A stretch of 64,000 bases of DNA, taken from positions 267,171 to 331,170 of the forward strand of contig JAUJOT010000004.1 in the NCBI GenBank assembly GCA_030447505.1, written 5' to 3'. The notes below the pieces were generated by a model that had not been told where the DNA came from, made no database searches, and was given only the letters and a program-made list of their open reading frames with translations. The stretch is from Solirubrobacteraceae bacterium (GTDB taxonomy: Bacteria; Actinomycetota; Thermoleophilia; Solirubrobacterales; Solirubrobacteraceae). This document shows positions 1 to 7,767 of this stretch, one piece after another. How positions within the stretch are numbered: position 1 is the stretch's first letter; every line of letters starts with the position of its first letter. Position numbers and translations under genes: made by a program.

Positions 1-1
1 G

Positions 2-814
2 ACTACCGCGCTGCTCTTCCCCGGGCAGGGCAGCCACTCCGAGGGCATGCACGAGCCCTTCAGGGAACACCCGCTCCTGGAGCGCGGTATCGAGCTGCTC
101 GGATTCGATCCCTTCGACAGCCTCGCCGAGGGCACGCGCTCGCAGCAGCCGGCGCTGTTTCTGTGCTCGATCGCGCAGTGGGCGTCGCGCGAGCCCGGCG
201 AGCCAGATCCGCTCGCCGCAGCCGGTCACTCGCTCGGCGAGTACGCGGCGCTGACCGCCGCGGGCGCGATCGACTTCGACGCCGCCGTCCGACTCGTCGG
301 TGCCCGCGCGCAGGCGATGGCCGCGGCCGCCGCGCTGCAGCCCGGCGGCATGGTCGCGATGCTCGGCGGCGAGGCCGACGACGTCCTCGAGCTCGCGATG
401 CAGCTCGGGCTGTCGCTCGCGAACGACAACGCGCCGGGGCAGCTCGTGCTCTCGGGTCGGATCGAAGGTATCGACGAAGCGGTGCAGTGCGCCGCGGACA
501 TCGGCTGCCGCGCGCGCAAGCTCCACGTCGCGGGCGCGTTTCACTCGCCGCTCATGGCACCTGCCGCCGACGATCTGCGAGCGGCGCTCGCGCGGACGCC
601 GATCCGCGAGCCCGCGTTCCCCGTCCTGTCCAACGGCAGCGCGCGACCGTTCGAGGACGTCCGCAGCGAGCTCTCCGAGAACCTCCTCAAGCCCGTGCGC
701 TGGCGCGAGATCCTGCTCGAGCTGCAGGCGCGCGGTGCGTCGGACTTCGTCGAATGCGGGCCGGGGGCGGTCCTCAAGGGGCTTGTGAAGCGAACGCTCG
801 GGGCGGCGGCGTGA
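2..814 (+). CDS. fabD: Malonyl-CoA:ACP transacylase FabD (5' end outside window)
   Basis: Loads malonyl groups from malonyl-CoA onto ACP for type II fatty-acid synthesis in the cytoplasm. The reading frame is open from base 2 and begins with the family N-terminal strand and LFPGQGSH motif ahead of the first internal Met (base 47), so the true start lies upstream of the window. The nucleophile elbow GHSLGEY (Ser) and the later AFHSPLM (His) are intact, as are the C-terminal SNGS and ECGPG segments. Its stop overlaps the fabH GTG at 811, so the two are probably translationally coupled as the first genes seen of a fab operon. Confidence 0.95.
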   Translation, partial: TTALLFPGQGSHSEGMHEPFREHPLLERGIELLGFDPFDSLAEGTRSQQPALFLCSIAQWASREPGEPDPLAAAGHSLGEYAALTAAGAIDFDAAVRLVGARAQAMAAAAALQPGGMVAMLGGEADDVLELAMQLGLSLANDNAPGQLVLSGRIEGIDEAVQCAADIGCRARKLHVAGAFHSPLMAPAADDLRAALARTPIREPAFPVLSNGSARPFEDVRSELSENLLKPVRWREILLELQARGASDFVECGPGAVLKGLVKRTLGAAA

Positions 815-1776
815 GGAGGAGGGCCGCCGTGATCGGCATCGGCTCAGCGCTACCCGAGCACATCGTCAGCAACAAGGACTTCGAGGCCTATCTCGATACG
901 ACCGACGCGTGGATCCAGCGCCGCACCGGGATCCGCGAGCGCCGTCACCTCAACGGCTCGATCGAGCTCACCGACCTCGCGCTCGAGGCGTGCCGCAACG
1001 CGCTCGAGGACGCCGGCCGCGACGGCGCCGACATCGACCACGTGATCGTCGCGACGTTCACCCCCGACCGGCTGATGCCCGGCCTCGCGCCGAAGCTCGC
1101 GAAGCTGCTCGGCACGAACGGCGCCGGAGCGATCGACGTCAACGCCGCCTGCGCCGGCTTTCTGTACGGACTGGACCAGAGCGCCGCGCTGATCGAGTCC
1201 GGCCGCGTGGACCTCGCGCTCGTCGTCGGCGCCGAGGCGCTCAGCCGCGTCACCGACCCCAGCGACCGCGGCACCGCGATCCTCTTCGCCGACGGCGCCG
1301 CCGCGGTCGTCGTCGAGGCCGGCGAGTTCGACCACGGCTGCTCCCCGTTCGTGCTGGCCTCCGACGGCGAGCACGGCGACCTGCTCTACGCAGAGCGCGA
1401 GGAGCGGCTGCTGCGGATGGAGGGCCAGGAGGTCTACCGCCACGCCGTCGAGCGGATGGTCGAGGCGACGCGCGAGGCGCTGCGCCGCGCCGACATGACC
1501 GTCGACGACGTCGACGTGCTGATCGTCCACCAGGCCAACCAGCGCATCATCGATGCCGCCGCACGCCGGCTCGGCGTGCCCGAGGAGAAGGTCTTCGCCA
1601 ACGTCGCCACGATCGCCAACACGTCGAGCGCCTCGGTCCCGCTCGCGCTGCACCACGCCGAGCTCGCCGGCGCGCTGAAGCCCGGCGACACCGTCGCGCT
1701 GGCGGCGTTCGGCGGCGGCTTCGTGTGGGGCGCGGGCATCCTGAGGTGGAAGGAGCGCGTGCATGCCGGCGCCTGA
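811..1776 (+). CDS. fabH: Beta-ketoacyl-ACP synthase III FabH
   Basis: Condenses an acyl-CoA starter with malonyl-ACP to begin chain elongation. The thiolase-fold triad is visible: Cys in NAACAGF, His in VHQANQR and Asn in IANTSSAS; the C-terminal glycine-rich GGGFVWGAG segment is present. Start choice: GTG 811 overlaps the fabD stop (GTGA), but a second GTG at 829 sits about 8 nt after a strong GAGGAGG and gives a protein beginning at the first beta strand, so 829 is a real alternative. About 321 residues, normal for the family. The 3' end overlaps fabG by 14 bp. Confidence 0.93.
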   Translation: MRRRAAVIGIGSALPEHIVSNKDFEAYLDTTDAWIQRRTGIRERRHLNGSIELTDLALEACRNALEDAGRDGADIDHVIVATFTPDRLMPGLAPKLAKLLGTNGAGAIDVNAACAGFLYGLDQSAALIESGRVDLALVVGAEALSRVTDPSDRGTAILFADGAAAVVVEAGEFDHGCSPFVLASDGEHGDLLYAEREERLLRMEGQEVYRHAVERMVEATREALRRADMTVDDVDVLIVHQANQRIIDAAARRLGVPEEKVFANVATIANTSSASVPLALHHAELAGALKPGDTVALAAFGGGFVWGAGILRWKERVHAGA

Positions 1777-2443
1777 CGGAGCTGTCGCGCTCGTGACGGG
1801 CGGCGCGCGCGGGATCGGCAAGGCGATCGCGGCACGGCTCGCCGAGGACGGCTTCAGCGTCGTGACGCTCGGGCGCACGAGCGGCGACGTGCAGGCCGAC
1901 GTCGGCGATCCGCAGTCCGTCGAGCGGGCGTTCGGCGAGGTGCGCGAGCGCTTCGGGCCCGTCCTCGTGCTGGTCAACAACGCCGGCGAGCGCCGCGACG
2001 GCCTCGCGATCCGGATGAAGTCCGAGCAGTGGGAGTCGGTCATCGACACGAACCTCAACGGCGCCTTCCACTGCCTCCGGCGCGCGCTCGACGACATGCT
2101 CAGCGCGCGCTGGGGGCGGATCGTGAACATCTCCTCCGTCGTCGCCGAGCGTGCCAATCCGGGGCAGGCCAACTACGGCGCCGCGAAGGCCGGGATGCTG
2201 TCGCTGACGCGCACGATCGCGCGTGAGATGGCGCGCAAGGGGATCACCTGCAACGCCGTCACGCCGGGCGTCATCGAGACGGACATGACGACGGGTGTCG
2301 CAGACAAGCTGCTGGCCGGCGTTCCGGCCGGCCGGATCGGACGACCCGAAGAGGTCGCACACGCCGTCTCCTTCCTCTGTTCGGACGGAGCGGCCTATGT
2401 CAACGGAGCCACGCTCGCCGTCGATGGCGCGCTGGCCGCATAA
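1763..2443 (+). CDS. fabG: 3-oxoacyl-ACP reductase FabG
   Basis: NADPH-dependent reduction of the beta-ketoacyl-ACP intermediate; classical short-chain dehydrogenase of 226 residues. Visible motifs are TGGARGIG (cofactor binding), NNAG, the catalytic Ser in NISSVV and the YGAAK pair (Tyr/Lys), plus the PGVIETDM segment. It is slightly shorter than typical FabG (about 245 residues), the beta2-alpha3 part being compact. Position between fabH and acpP, with an overlap to fabH, fixes its pathway role. Confidence 0.92.
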   Translation: MPAPDGAVALVTGGARGIGKAIAARLAEDGFSVVTLGRTSGDVQADVGDPQSVERAFGEVRERFGPVLVLVNNAGERRDGLAIRMKSEQWESVIDTNLNGAFHCLRRALDDMLSARWGRIVNISSVVAERANPGQANYGAAKAGMLSLTRTIAREMARKGITCNAVTPGVIETDMTTGVADKLLAGVPAGRIGRPEEVAHAVSFLCSDGAAYVNGATLAVDGALAA

Positions 2444-2461
2444 CACGAGGGGAACGAACAG

Positions 2462-2728
2462 ATGGCTGTATCCGAGAACGACGTGCTGGAAGAGATCCGC
2501 GATCAGCTCGAGGCGATCAAGGTGCCCGGCGCGCGCGAGGCGACGCCCGACAACACCTGGACCGAGCTCGACGTCGACTCGCTCGACCTCGTCGAGCTCG
2601 TCAAGGCGCTCGAGGATCGCTTCGGGATCACGATCTCAGACGACGACCTCAAGCCGATCGAGTCCGTCGGCGACGCGATCGCGCTGACGATGCGCCTCGT
2701 CGAGGCCGAGGAGGGAGCGCCTGCATGA
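2462..2728 (+). CDS. acpP: Acyl carrier protein
   Basis: Carries acyl intermediates on a 4'-phosphopantetheine arm. The 88-residue acidic product has the expected [10 protein letters not shown] motif, whose Ser is the attachment site, and a second helix rich in Asp and Glu. A purine-rich ribosome-binding region (cgaggggaac) precedes ATG 2462. It lies 18 bp after fabG, and its stop overlaps the fabF ATG (ATGA), the usual acpP-fabF pairing. Confidence 0.95.
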   Translation: MAVSENDVLEEIRDQLEAIKVPGAREATPDNTWTELDVDSLDLVELVKALEDRFGITISDDDLKPIESVGDAIALTMRLVEAEEGAPA

Positions 2729-3924
2729 GCAGCTACGCGCCCGCTCACATTGATATCGCGATCACCGGACGGGGTGTCGTCTCGTCGATCGGCGAGGGGG
2801 CGGACGCGTTCGTGGACGCGTTGCTCGAGCGCCGCTCGGGCGTCATCGACGGCGTCGCTCCGTGCGCCGAGTTCGACCCCGAGTCGGCGATGAGCGCGAA
2901 GGTGGCACGGCGCAGCGACCGCTACACGCAGCTCGCGTTCGCCGCTGCCGTGCAGGCCGCCGAGGAGGCCGGGTTGCCCGGCGACGTCGACCTCGAGCGC
3001 CTGGCGATCCTCGTCGGCACCGGCGTCGGCGGCCTGAAGACGCTCGAGGACGAGTGCCGCAAGTTCGTCGCCGGCGGCGAGCGCGCGGTCTCGCCGCACT
3101 TCGTGCCGATGATGATGCCCAACGCGGCCGCCGGTGCGATCGCGATGGAGCTCGGCGCGCACGGCCCCGGCTTCAGCGTGTCGTCGGCGTGCGCGACGGG
3201 CAGCCACGCGATCGGCGAGGCCAAGCGGATGCTCGAGCGCGGCGAGGCGGACGTCGTCGTCGCGGGTGGGACGGAGGCGGCGATCACGCCGCTGTGCATG
3301 GCGGCGTTCAAGAGCATGGGCGCGCTCTCGCGCGAGGGCGTCTCGCGGCCCTTCGACGCGCGCCGCGACGGCTTCGTGATGGGCGAGGGCGCCGGCGTGA
3401 TCGTCATGGAGCGCGCCGAGCACGCACGCGCGCGCGGGGCCGAGATCTTCGGCTACGTCGCCGGCTACGGGGCCTCGAACGACGCCTTCCACATGACGCA
3501 GCCGCACGCCGAGGGACTTGGTGCGGAGAAGGCGATGCGGGCCGCGCTCGCCGACGCGGGCGCAACGCCGGACGAGGTCGGCTACATCAACGCGCACGGC
3601 ACGTCGACGCCGTTCAACGACCGCATCGAGACGGTCGCGATCCACGCGGTCTTCAACGGCGGCTCGCCGCCGGTCTCGAGCACGAAGTCGGCGATCGGGC
3701 ACCTGCTCGGCGCGGCCGGCGCGGTCGAGGCGGTCGCGACGGTCGAGGCGCTGCGGCGCGGGCTGCTGCCCCCGACGCTGAACTTCGAGCAGCAGGATGC
3801 CGACTGCGACCTCGACTATGTCCCCGACGGTCCGCGCGAGGCGCCGGAGATCACGCTCGCGCTGTCGAACTCGTTCGGGTTCGGGGGTCAGAACGCGTGC
3901 CTGGCGTTCCGCAAGGCGACATGA
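2725..3924 (+). CDS. fabF: Beta-ketoacyl-ACP synthase II FabF/KasA type
   Basis: Elongating condensing enzyme, 399 residues. The Cys-His-His triad is visible: [17 protein letters not shown] and the [10 protein letters not shown] segment; the C-terminal [10 protein letters not shown] loop is also present. ATG 2725 overlaps the acpP stop and the stop overlaps the accD start, so acpP-fabF-accD form a tight translational unit. The order fabD...acp-ketosynthase-accD parallels the mycobacterial fabD-acpM-kasA-kasB-accD6 operon, but with one ketosynthase II rather than two. Confidence 0.93.
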   Translation: MSSYAPAHIDIAITGRGVVSSIGEGADAFVDALLERRSGVIDGVAPCAEFDPESAMSAKVARRSDRYTQLAFAAAVQAAEEAGLPGDVDLERLAILVGTGVGGLKTLEDECRKFVAGGERAVSPHFVPMMMPNAAAGAIAMELGAHGPGFSVSSACATGSHAIGEAKRMLERGEADVVVAGGTEAAITPLCMAAFKSMGALSREGVSRPFDARRDGFVMGEGAGVIVMERAEHARARGAEIFGYVAGYGASNDAFHMTQPHAEGLGAEKAMRAALADAGATPDEVGYINAHGTSTPFNDRIETVAIHAVFNGGSPPVSSTKSAIGHLLGAAGAVEAVATVEALRRGLLPPTLNFEQQDADCDLDYVPDGPREAPEITLALSNSFGFGGQNACLAFRKAT

Positions 3925-5303
3925 CGACGCAGGCGCTGGAGCCGCGCACGACGGTCGCGGTGATCGACGAGCCGCCGGTCCCCGCGCAGGCGCGGATCGA
4001 GCTGCTCTGCGACCCCGGCTCGTTTCATCCGATTCGCAGCGCGGCCGGCGACGGCGTCATCTGCGGCGCGGGTCGCGTCGGCGGCCGCCCCATCTACCTC
4101 TGGTCGCAGAACGTCAGGCACAAGGGTGGCTCGCTGGGCCAGCAGGGCGGGGCGTCGGTCGTCGCGACGATCGAGGCCGCCAACAAGGCCTGCGCCCCGG
4201 TCGTCGGGTTCCTGCACTCCGGCGGCGCGCGCCTGCAGGAGGGCATCGGCGCGCTCGGCGCCTACGCCTCGATCTTTCGCGCGACGTCGCGCGCGACCGT
4301 TCCGCAGCTCAGCGTCATCTGCGGCCCGTGCGCGGGCGGGGCGGCCTACTCGCCGTCGCTGGGCACGCTCGTGATGATGGTCGGCGAGGGCGCGCAGATG
4401 TTCCTCACGGGACCGCGCGTGATCGCCAAGGTCACGCGCGAGATCATCAGCGCGGAGGATCTCGGCGGCGCGCGCGTGCACCGCAGGACCGGCGTCTCTC
4501 ACATCGAGGCCGACGACGACGCGCAGGCGGCGGACCTGATCCGTCAGGCGCTCTCCTACTTTCCGGGCACCCGAGGCGGACCACTTCCGCGCAGGGAGCC
4601 CGTCGACCCGCCCGCCGGCGATCCGGCGGCGACGGTGCCGACGAACCAGCGCAGGGTCTACGACGTGCGCGACGTCGCGCGCCACCTGCTCGACGGCGGC
4701 GAGTTCCTCGAGCTGAGCAAGCGCTACGCGAAGAACATGGTCGTCGGCTTCGGCCACATCGAGGGTCACCCGGTCGGGCTGATCGCCAACCAGCCGCGCT
4801 ACCTCGGGGGCGTGCTCGACGCGGCGGCGTCGGACAAGGGCGCGTGGTTCGTGAACATGTGCGACCGCTACGGAATCCCCCTCGTCGTGCTGTCGGACAC
4901 CCCCGGCTACCGCCCCGGCGTCCGGCAGGAGCGCGAGGGCGTCCTGCGCCGCGGGGCGGCGCTGCTGCGCGCGTTCGCGGTCGCAGAGGTCCCGCGCGTG
5001 ACAGTGACCCTCCGACAGGCGTACGGTGGTGCCTACATCGTCATGAACTGCCGCGACCTCGGAAACGAACTCTGCCTCGCCTGGCCCAACGCGCGGATCG
5101 GCGTGATGGGCGCCCCGCAGGCGATCGAGATCGTCAAGCGCCGCGAGCTCGAGGCCGGCGCCGACCCGGTGCAGCTCGCCGCCGCATACGAGGAGGAGCA
5201 CCTGCCGGTTGCGCTCGCCGCGAAGGCCGGGTTCATCGACGAGATCGTGACCCCGGCAAAGACCCGTGAGCGGATCGCCTCCCACTTCGAAGCACGCCGA
5301 TAG
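3921..5303 (+). CDS. accD: Acyl-CoA carboxylase carboxyltransferase (beta) subunit, AccD6-like
   Basis: Transfers CO2 from biotin to acetyl- or propionyl-CoA, supplying malonyl- or methylmalonyl-CoA. 460 residues, two crotonase-like halves: the N-terminal half has HSGGARLQEG and CAGGAAYSPS oxyanion-type glycine motifs, the C-terminal half has DTPGYRPGV and RQAYGGAYIVM. It is shorter than PccB/AccD5 (about 510-540 residues) and its place directly after fabF matches AccD6 of mycobacterial FAS-II operons. The biotin-carrying alpha subunit is not in the window. ATG 3921 was chosen because it overlaps the fabF stop; a much longer open frame upstream is only a shadow of fabF. Confidence 0.9.
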   Translation: MTTQALEPRTTVAVIDEPPVPAQARIELLCDPGSFHPIRSAAGDGVICGAGRVGGRPIYLWSQNVRHKGGSLGQQGGASVVATIEAANKACAPVVGFLHSGGARLQEGIGALGAYASIFRATSRATVPQLSVICGPCAGGAAYSPSLGTLVMMVGEGAQMFLTGPRVIAKVTREIISAEDLGGARVHRRTGVSHIEADDDAQAADLIRQALSYFPGTRGGPLPRREPVDPPAGDPAATVPTNQRRVYDVRDVARHLLDGGEFLELSKRYAKNMVVGFGHIEGHPVGLIANQPRYLGGVLDAAASDKGAWFVNMCDRYGIPLVVLSDTPGYRPGVRQEREGVLRRGAALLRAFAVAEVPRVTVTLRQAYGGAYIVMNCRDLGNELCLAWPNARIGVMGAPQAIEIVKRRELEAGADPVQLAAAYEEEHLPVALAAKAGFIDEIVTPAKTRERIASHFEARR

Positions 5304-5925
5304 TCCTCCTTCGGCTGACGCTTCCCCGACGCTCGCGCCGCGCAACGCGACCGAGGACGCGATCCTCGAGGCCGCGCGCGAGCTGCTGAGCGAGGGCGCG
5401 CACGAGCAGGTCACGATCGACACGATCGCGCGGCGTGCGTTCGTCAGCCGCACGACGGTCTACTTCTACTTCGAGAACAAGCGCGCGGTCATGGACCGTC
5501 TCATCCAGCAGGCGTTCTCCGACATGGACGACGCGGCGTCGCCGTACTTCGAGGGCGCCGGCGACCCGCGCATGGAGCTCGCGCTCGGCCTCGCGCGCTT
5601 CGTCGGCGTCGTCAACCGCAACGGCCCGATCCTGATGCTGGCCGCGCACCTCTACGGCGAGGACGAGCACATGCCGTCGCAGTGGGAGCCCTACGTCAAC
5701 CGCTTCATCGCGGGCGCCGAGGCGCGCATCGCGCGCGACCAGCTGCGCGGGCTGGCGCCCGACGACATCCCGGCGCGTGTCGCGGCGCAGGCGCTCTGCG
5801 CGATGGTCGAGCGCCACCTGACGATCGAGGTGATCCGCAACGGCCGCGACATCCGCGAGGCCGTGCGGCAGCTGACCGAGCTGTGGTTCCGCGCGGTGTA
5901 CGCGCCGGCCGACAAGACCGCCTAG
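5266..5925 (+). CDS. TetR-family transcriptional regulator
   Basis: 219 residues. The N-terminal TetR helix-turn-helix is clear around residues 25-75: an ILEAARELL helix, then VTIDTIARRAFVSRTTVYFY and an ENKRAV follow-on. The C-terminal ligand-binding half is all-helical without a recognisable specificity. GTG 5266 overlaps the end of accD by 38 bp and no other start lies nearby, so it is cotranscribed with the fab genes. A role as fatty-acid synthesis regulator is inferred from position only. Confidence 0.88.
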   Translation: MSGSPPTSKHADSPPSADASPTLAPRNATEDAILEAARELLSEGAHEQVTIDTIARRAFVSRTTVYFYFENKRAVMDRLIQQAFSDMDDAASPYFEGAGDPRMELALGLARFVGVVNRNGPILMLAAHLYGEDEHMPSQWEPYVNRFIAGAEARIARDQLRGLAPDDIPARVAAQALCAMVERHLTIEVIRNGRDIREAVRQLTELWFRAVYAPADKTA

Positions 5926-5930
5926 TGGGC

Positions 5931-5962
5931 CGCCCAGCAACGTTGCACAACGTTCCTGGGCG
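5931..5962. terminator. Hairpin between convergent tetR and fabI
   Basis: A near-perfect 32-bp dyad fills the gap between two convergent stops: arms CGCCCAG/CTGGGCG and AACGTTG/CAACGTT, one C:C mismatch, CA loop. There is no T tract. Position suggests a bidirectional terminator. The inner AACGTTGCACAACGTT palindrome could also be a protein site, which is less likely downstream of both genes. Confidence 0.55.
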
Positions 5963-5967
5963 ATCGA

Positions 5968-6804
5968 CTAGACGTCTGCGCGGTCGCCGCTCAGCGCGTG
6001 ATCTGCGTCGTCCGCGGCGCGCGGCGCAAGCGGCGCGCCGAGCGCGTGATAGCCGCCGTCGGCGTGGACGATCTCGCCGGTCACGCCGCGCGCGAGGCCC
6101 GACATGAGAAACAGGCAGGCGTCGGCGACGGGGCCGGCGTCCTTCGTGTCCCAGGCAAGCGGCGCCTGGCTGTCCCAGGCCTGCGCGAGGATCTCGAAGC
6201 CCGGGATCGAGCCCGCGGCGATCGTCTTGATCGGACCCGCCGAGACGAGGTTGGAGCGCACGCCGCGTGCGCCGAGATCGCGCGCGAGGTAGCGGTTGAC
6301 GGACTCGAGCGCGGCCTTCGCGACGCCCATCCAGTCGTACGCAGGCCAGGCGACGGTGGCGTCGAAGTCCAGCCCCACGATCGACGGGTGGTCGCCCTTC
6401 TCGAGCAGCGGCAGCAGCGCGGCGGCAAGGCCCTTCATCGAGTACGCGCTCGTCGTGAACGCGACCTGCGCCGACTCGGGAGGCGTGGCGAGGAAGTCGC
6501 CGCCGAGCGCGTCGCCGGGCGCGAACGCGATCGCGTGCAGGACGCCGTCGAGCTTGCCCCAGCGCTGCTCGAGGTCGTGCGCGACGGCGGCGAGCTGCTC
6601 GGGGACGTTGACGTCCAGCTCGAGCACGTCAGGCGGCGGGTCTGCGAGGCGCTTGGCGATCCGCTGCGTGATCGGCAGCCCGCGGCCGAACCCGGTCAGC
6701 ACGATCTCCGCGCCCTCCTCGTGCGCGCGACGGGCGACGGCAAAGGCGATCGAGCCCTCGGTCAGGACTCCCGTGATGAGCAGCTTGCGACCGTCGAGCA
6801 GCAT
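5968..6804 (-). CDS. fabI: Enoyl-ACP reductase, InhA-like FabI
   Basis: Last reductive step of each elongation cycle, NADH-dependent. The 278-residue protein follows mycobacterial InhA closely: TGVLTEGSIAFAVAR dinucleotide loop, LTGFGR, then Phe147 in GLDFDA, Tyr156 in AYDWMG and Lys163 in VAKAAL, matching InhA Phe149/Tyr158/Lys165. The C-terminal AGPIKT and ADGGYHALG segments also match. The start is ATG 6804; the long frame continuing upstream has shadow-like composition. It is convergent with the fab operon rather than part of it. The 245 bp upstream (6805-7049) hold no gene that can be supported. Confidence 0.93.
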   Translation of the reverse strand: MLLDGRKLLITGVLTEGSIAFAVARRAHEEGAEIVLTGFGRGLPITQRIAKRLADPPPDVLELDVNVPEQLAAVAHDLEQRWGKLDGVLHAIAFAPGDALGGDFLATPPESAQVAFTTSAYSMKGLAAALLPLLEKGDHPSIVGLDFDATVAWPAYDWMGVAKAALESVNRYLARDLGARGVRSNLVSAGPIKTIAAGSIPGFEILAQAWDSQAPLAWDTKDAGPVADACLFLMSGLARGVTGEIVHADGGYHALGAPLAPRAADDADHALSGDRADV

Positions 6805-7049
6805 GAGCCTGACCCTAGCGAGAACGGGCGCTTCCGCTTTGCTGGCGGTGGCGCTCGGCGGGGGCCGCGCTTCGGTCTCGCCCCGTGCACAACCGCAGCG
6901 ATGACGGAGGGGTGCGTCCAGGGCGCCGTCGGGTGATCGAGCGGTACCCGGACGGCCGCGCGTGGGGCGGGTCGCGCTGACCTTCCGTCGCTGCCGTTCG
7001 AACAGCCGCCCGCAGACGCGACAGCGGCCCGCGGGCGGGCCGCCGGTGC

Positions 7050-7733
7050 CTACCGCCCGAACCGCACGAAGTCCGTGAAGTCCGCCCACGTCGTCGACGC
7101 GCGCCAGCCGGCCTCGCCGGCGGCGTGGCGCAAGCGCGCGGCCCAGGCAGGCTCCCAGGCGCGCCAGCGGACGAGCCCGAACGTGAGCAGCCCCATCGCG
7201 AGCAGGGTGCCGAGCACGGCGAGCGCGAGCAGCGGGAACGGCGCGTCGGTCGCGGGCTCGGTCGAGCGGGCGGCGACGCCGATCGCGTCGCGCGCGGCGA
7301 CCGCGGGTGCCGCGGTCGGCGCGGCTGCGGGCGTCGGCGGCGGCTGCGCGGGGGCGGTCGCCCCGGGCGCCGGTGTGGGCACCGACGGTGTCGCGGTCGA
7401 CGGCGGCGGAGGCGGTGGCGGCGCGGCGGTCCCCGCCGCGGGCGGCGCGGTCGTGTTGCCCGGCGTCGAGGCGCCGCCCTTGTTGCACGCGCCCTGCGCG
7501 CGCTTGGCGAGCGCGTCGTCGACGGCGGCGCCGAAGTCCGAGTACTGCGCGATGTCGTTCGGGACCAGATCCTTGAGCTGGCGCAGCTGCTTCTCGGTGT
7601 ACCTGCAGGGATCAAGCCGTCCGTCCTGCGTGTAGTCCTTGAAGATGTCGGCGAGCAGGTCCGCGTGCGCAGGCGCGGCATACGCGAGGCTCATCACGCA
7701 GGCGACGAGGAAGACCAGTATGCGGCGCGCCAT
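7050..7733 (-). CDS. Secreted two-cysteine domain protein with Pro-rich linker and C-terminal TM helix
   Basis: No known family was recognised. 227 residues: signal peptide (about 1-24, ending AHA), a compact domain (about 25-88) with DY, PCRYT, QL and two cysteines (Cys43, Cys83), a long Pro/Ala/Thr-rich linker (about 89-165) including a run of prolines, one transmembrane helix (about 167-188) and a basic/aromatic cytoplasmic tail. The topology suggests an outside domain on a flexible stalk through the cell wall. The same Cys domain occurs in the protein at 60095-60712. It diverges from the O-antigen-ligase-like gene 34 bp away, so shared regulation is possible. Confidence 0.8.
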   Translation of the reverse strand: MARRILVFLVACVMSLAYAAPAHADLLADIFKDYTQDGRLDPCRYTEKQLRQLKDLVPNDIAQYSDFGAAVDDALAKRAQGACNKGGASTPGNTTAPPAAGTAAPPPPPPPSTATPSVPTPAPGATAPAQPPPTPAAAPTAAPAVAARDAIGVAARSTEPATDAPFPLLALAVLGTLLAMGLLTFGLVRWRAWEPAWAARLRHAAGEAGWRASTTWADFTDFVRFGR

Positions 7734-7767
7734 CGACCCCTCACGCTAGCATCGACGGCCGCTACCC

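Noticed and set aside
2862..3920. Upstream extension of the accD frame
   Set aside because: It is fabF read out of frame, with Arg/Gly-rich nonsense composition; ATG 3921 overlapping the fabF stop is the natural start.
5939..5954. AACGTTGCACAACGTT as TetR operator
   Set aside because: It lies downstream of both convergent genes within a larger hairpin, so a terminator is the better reading.
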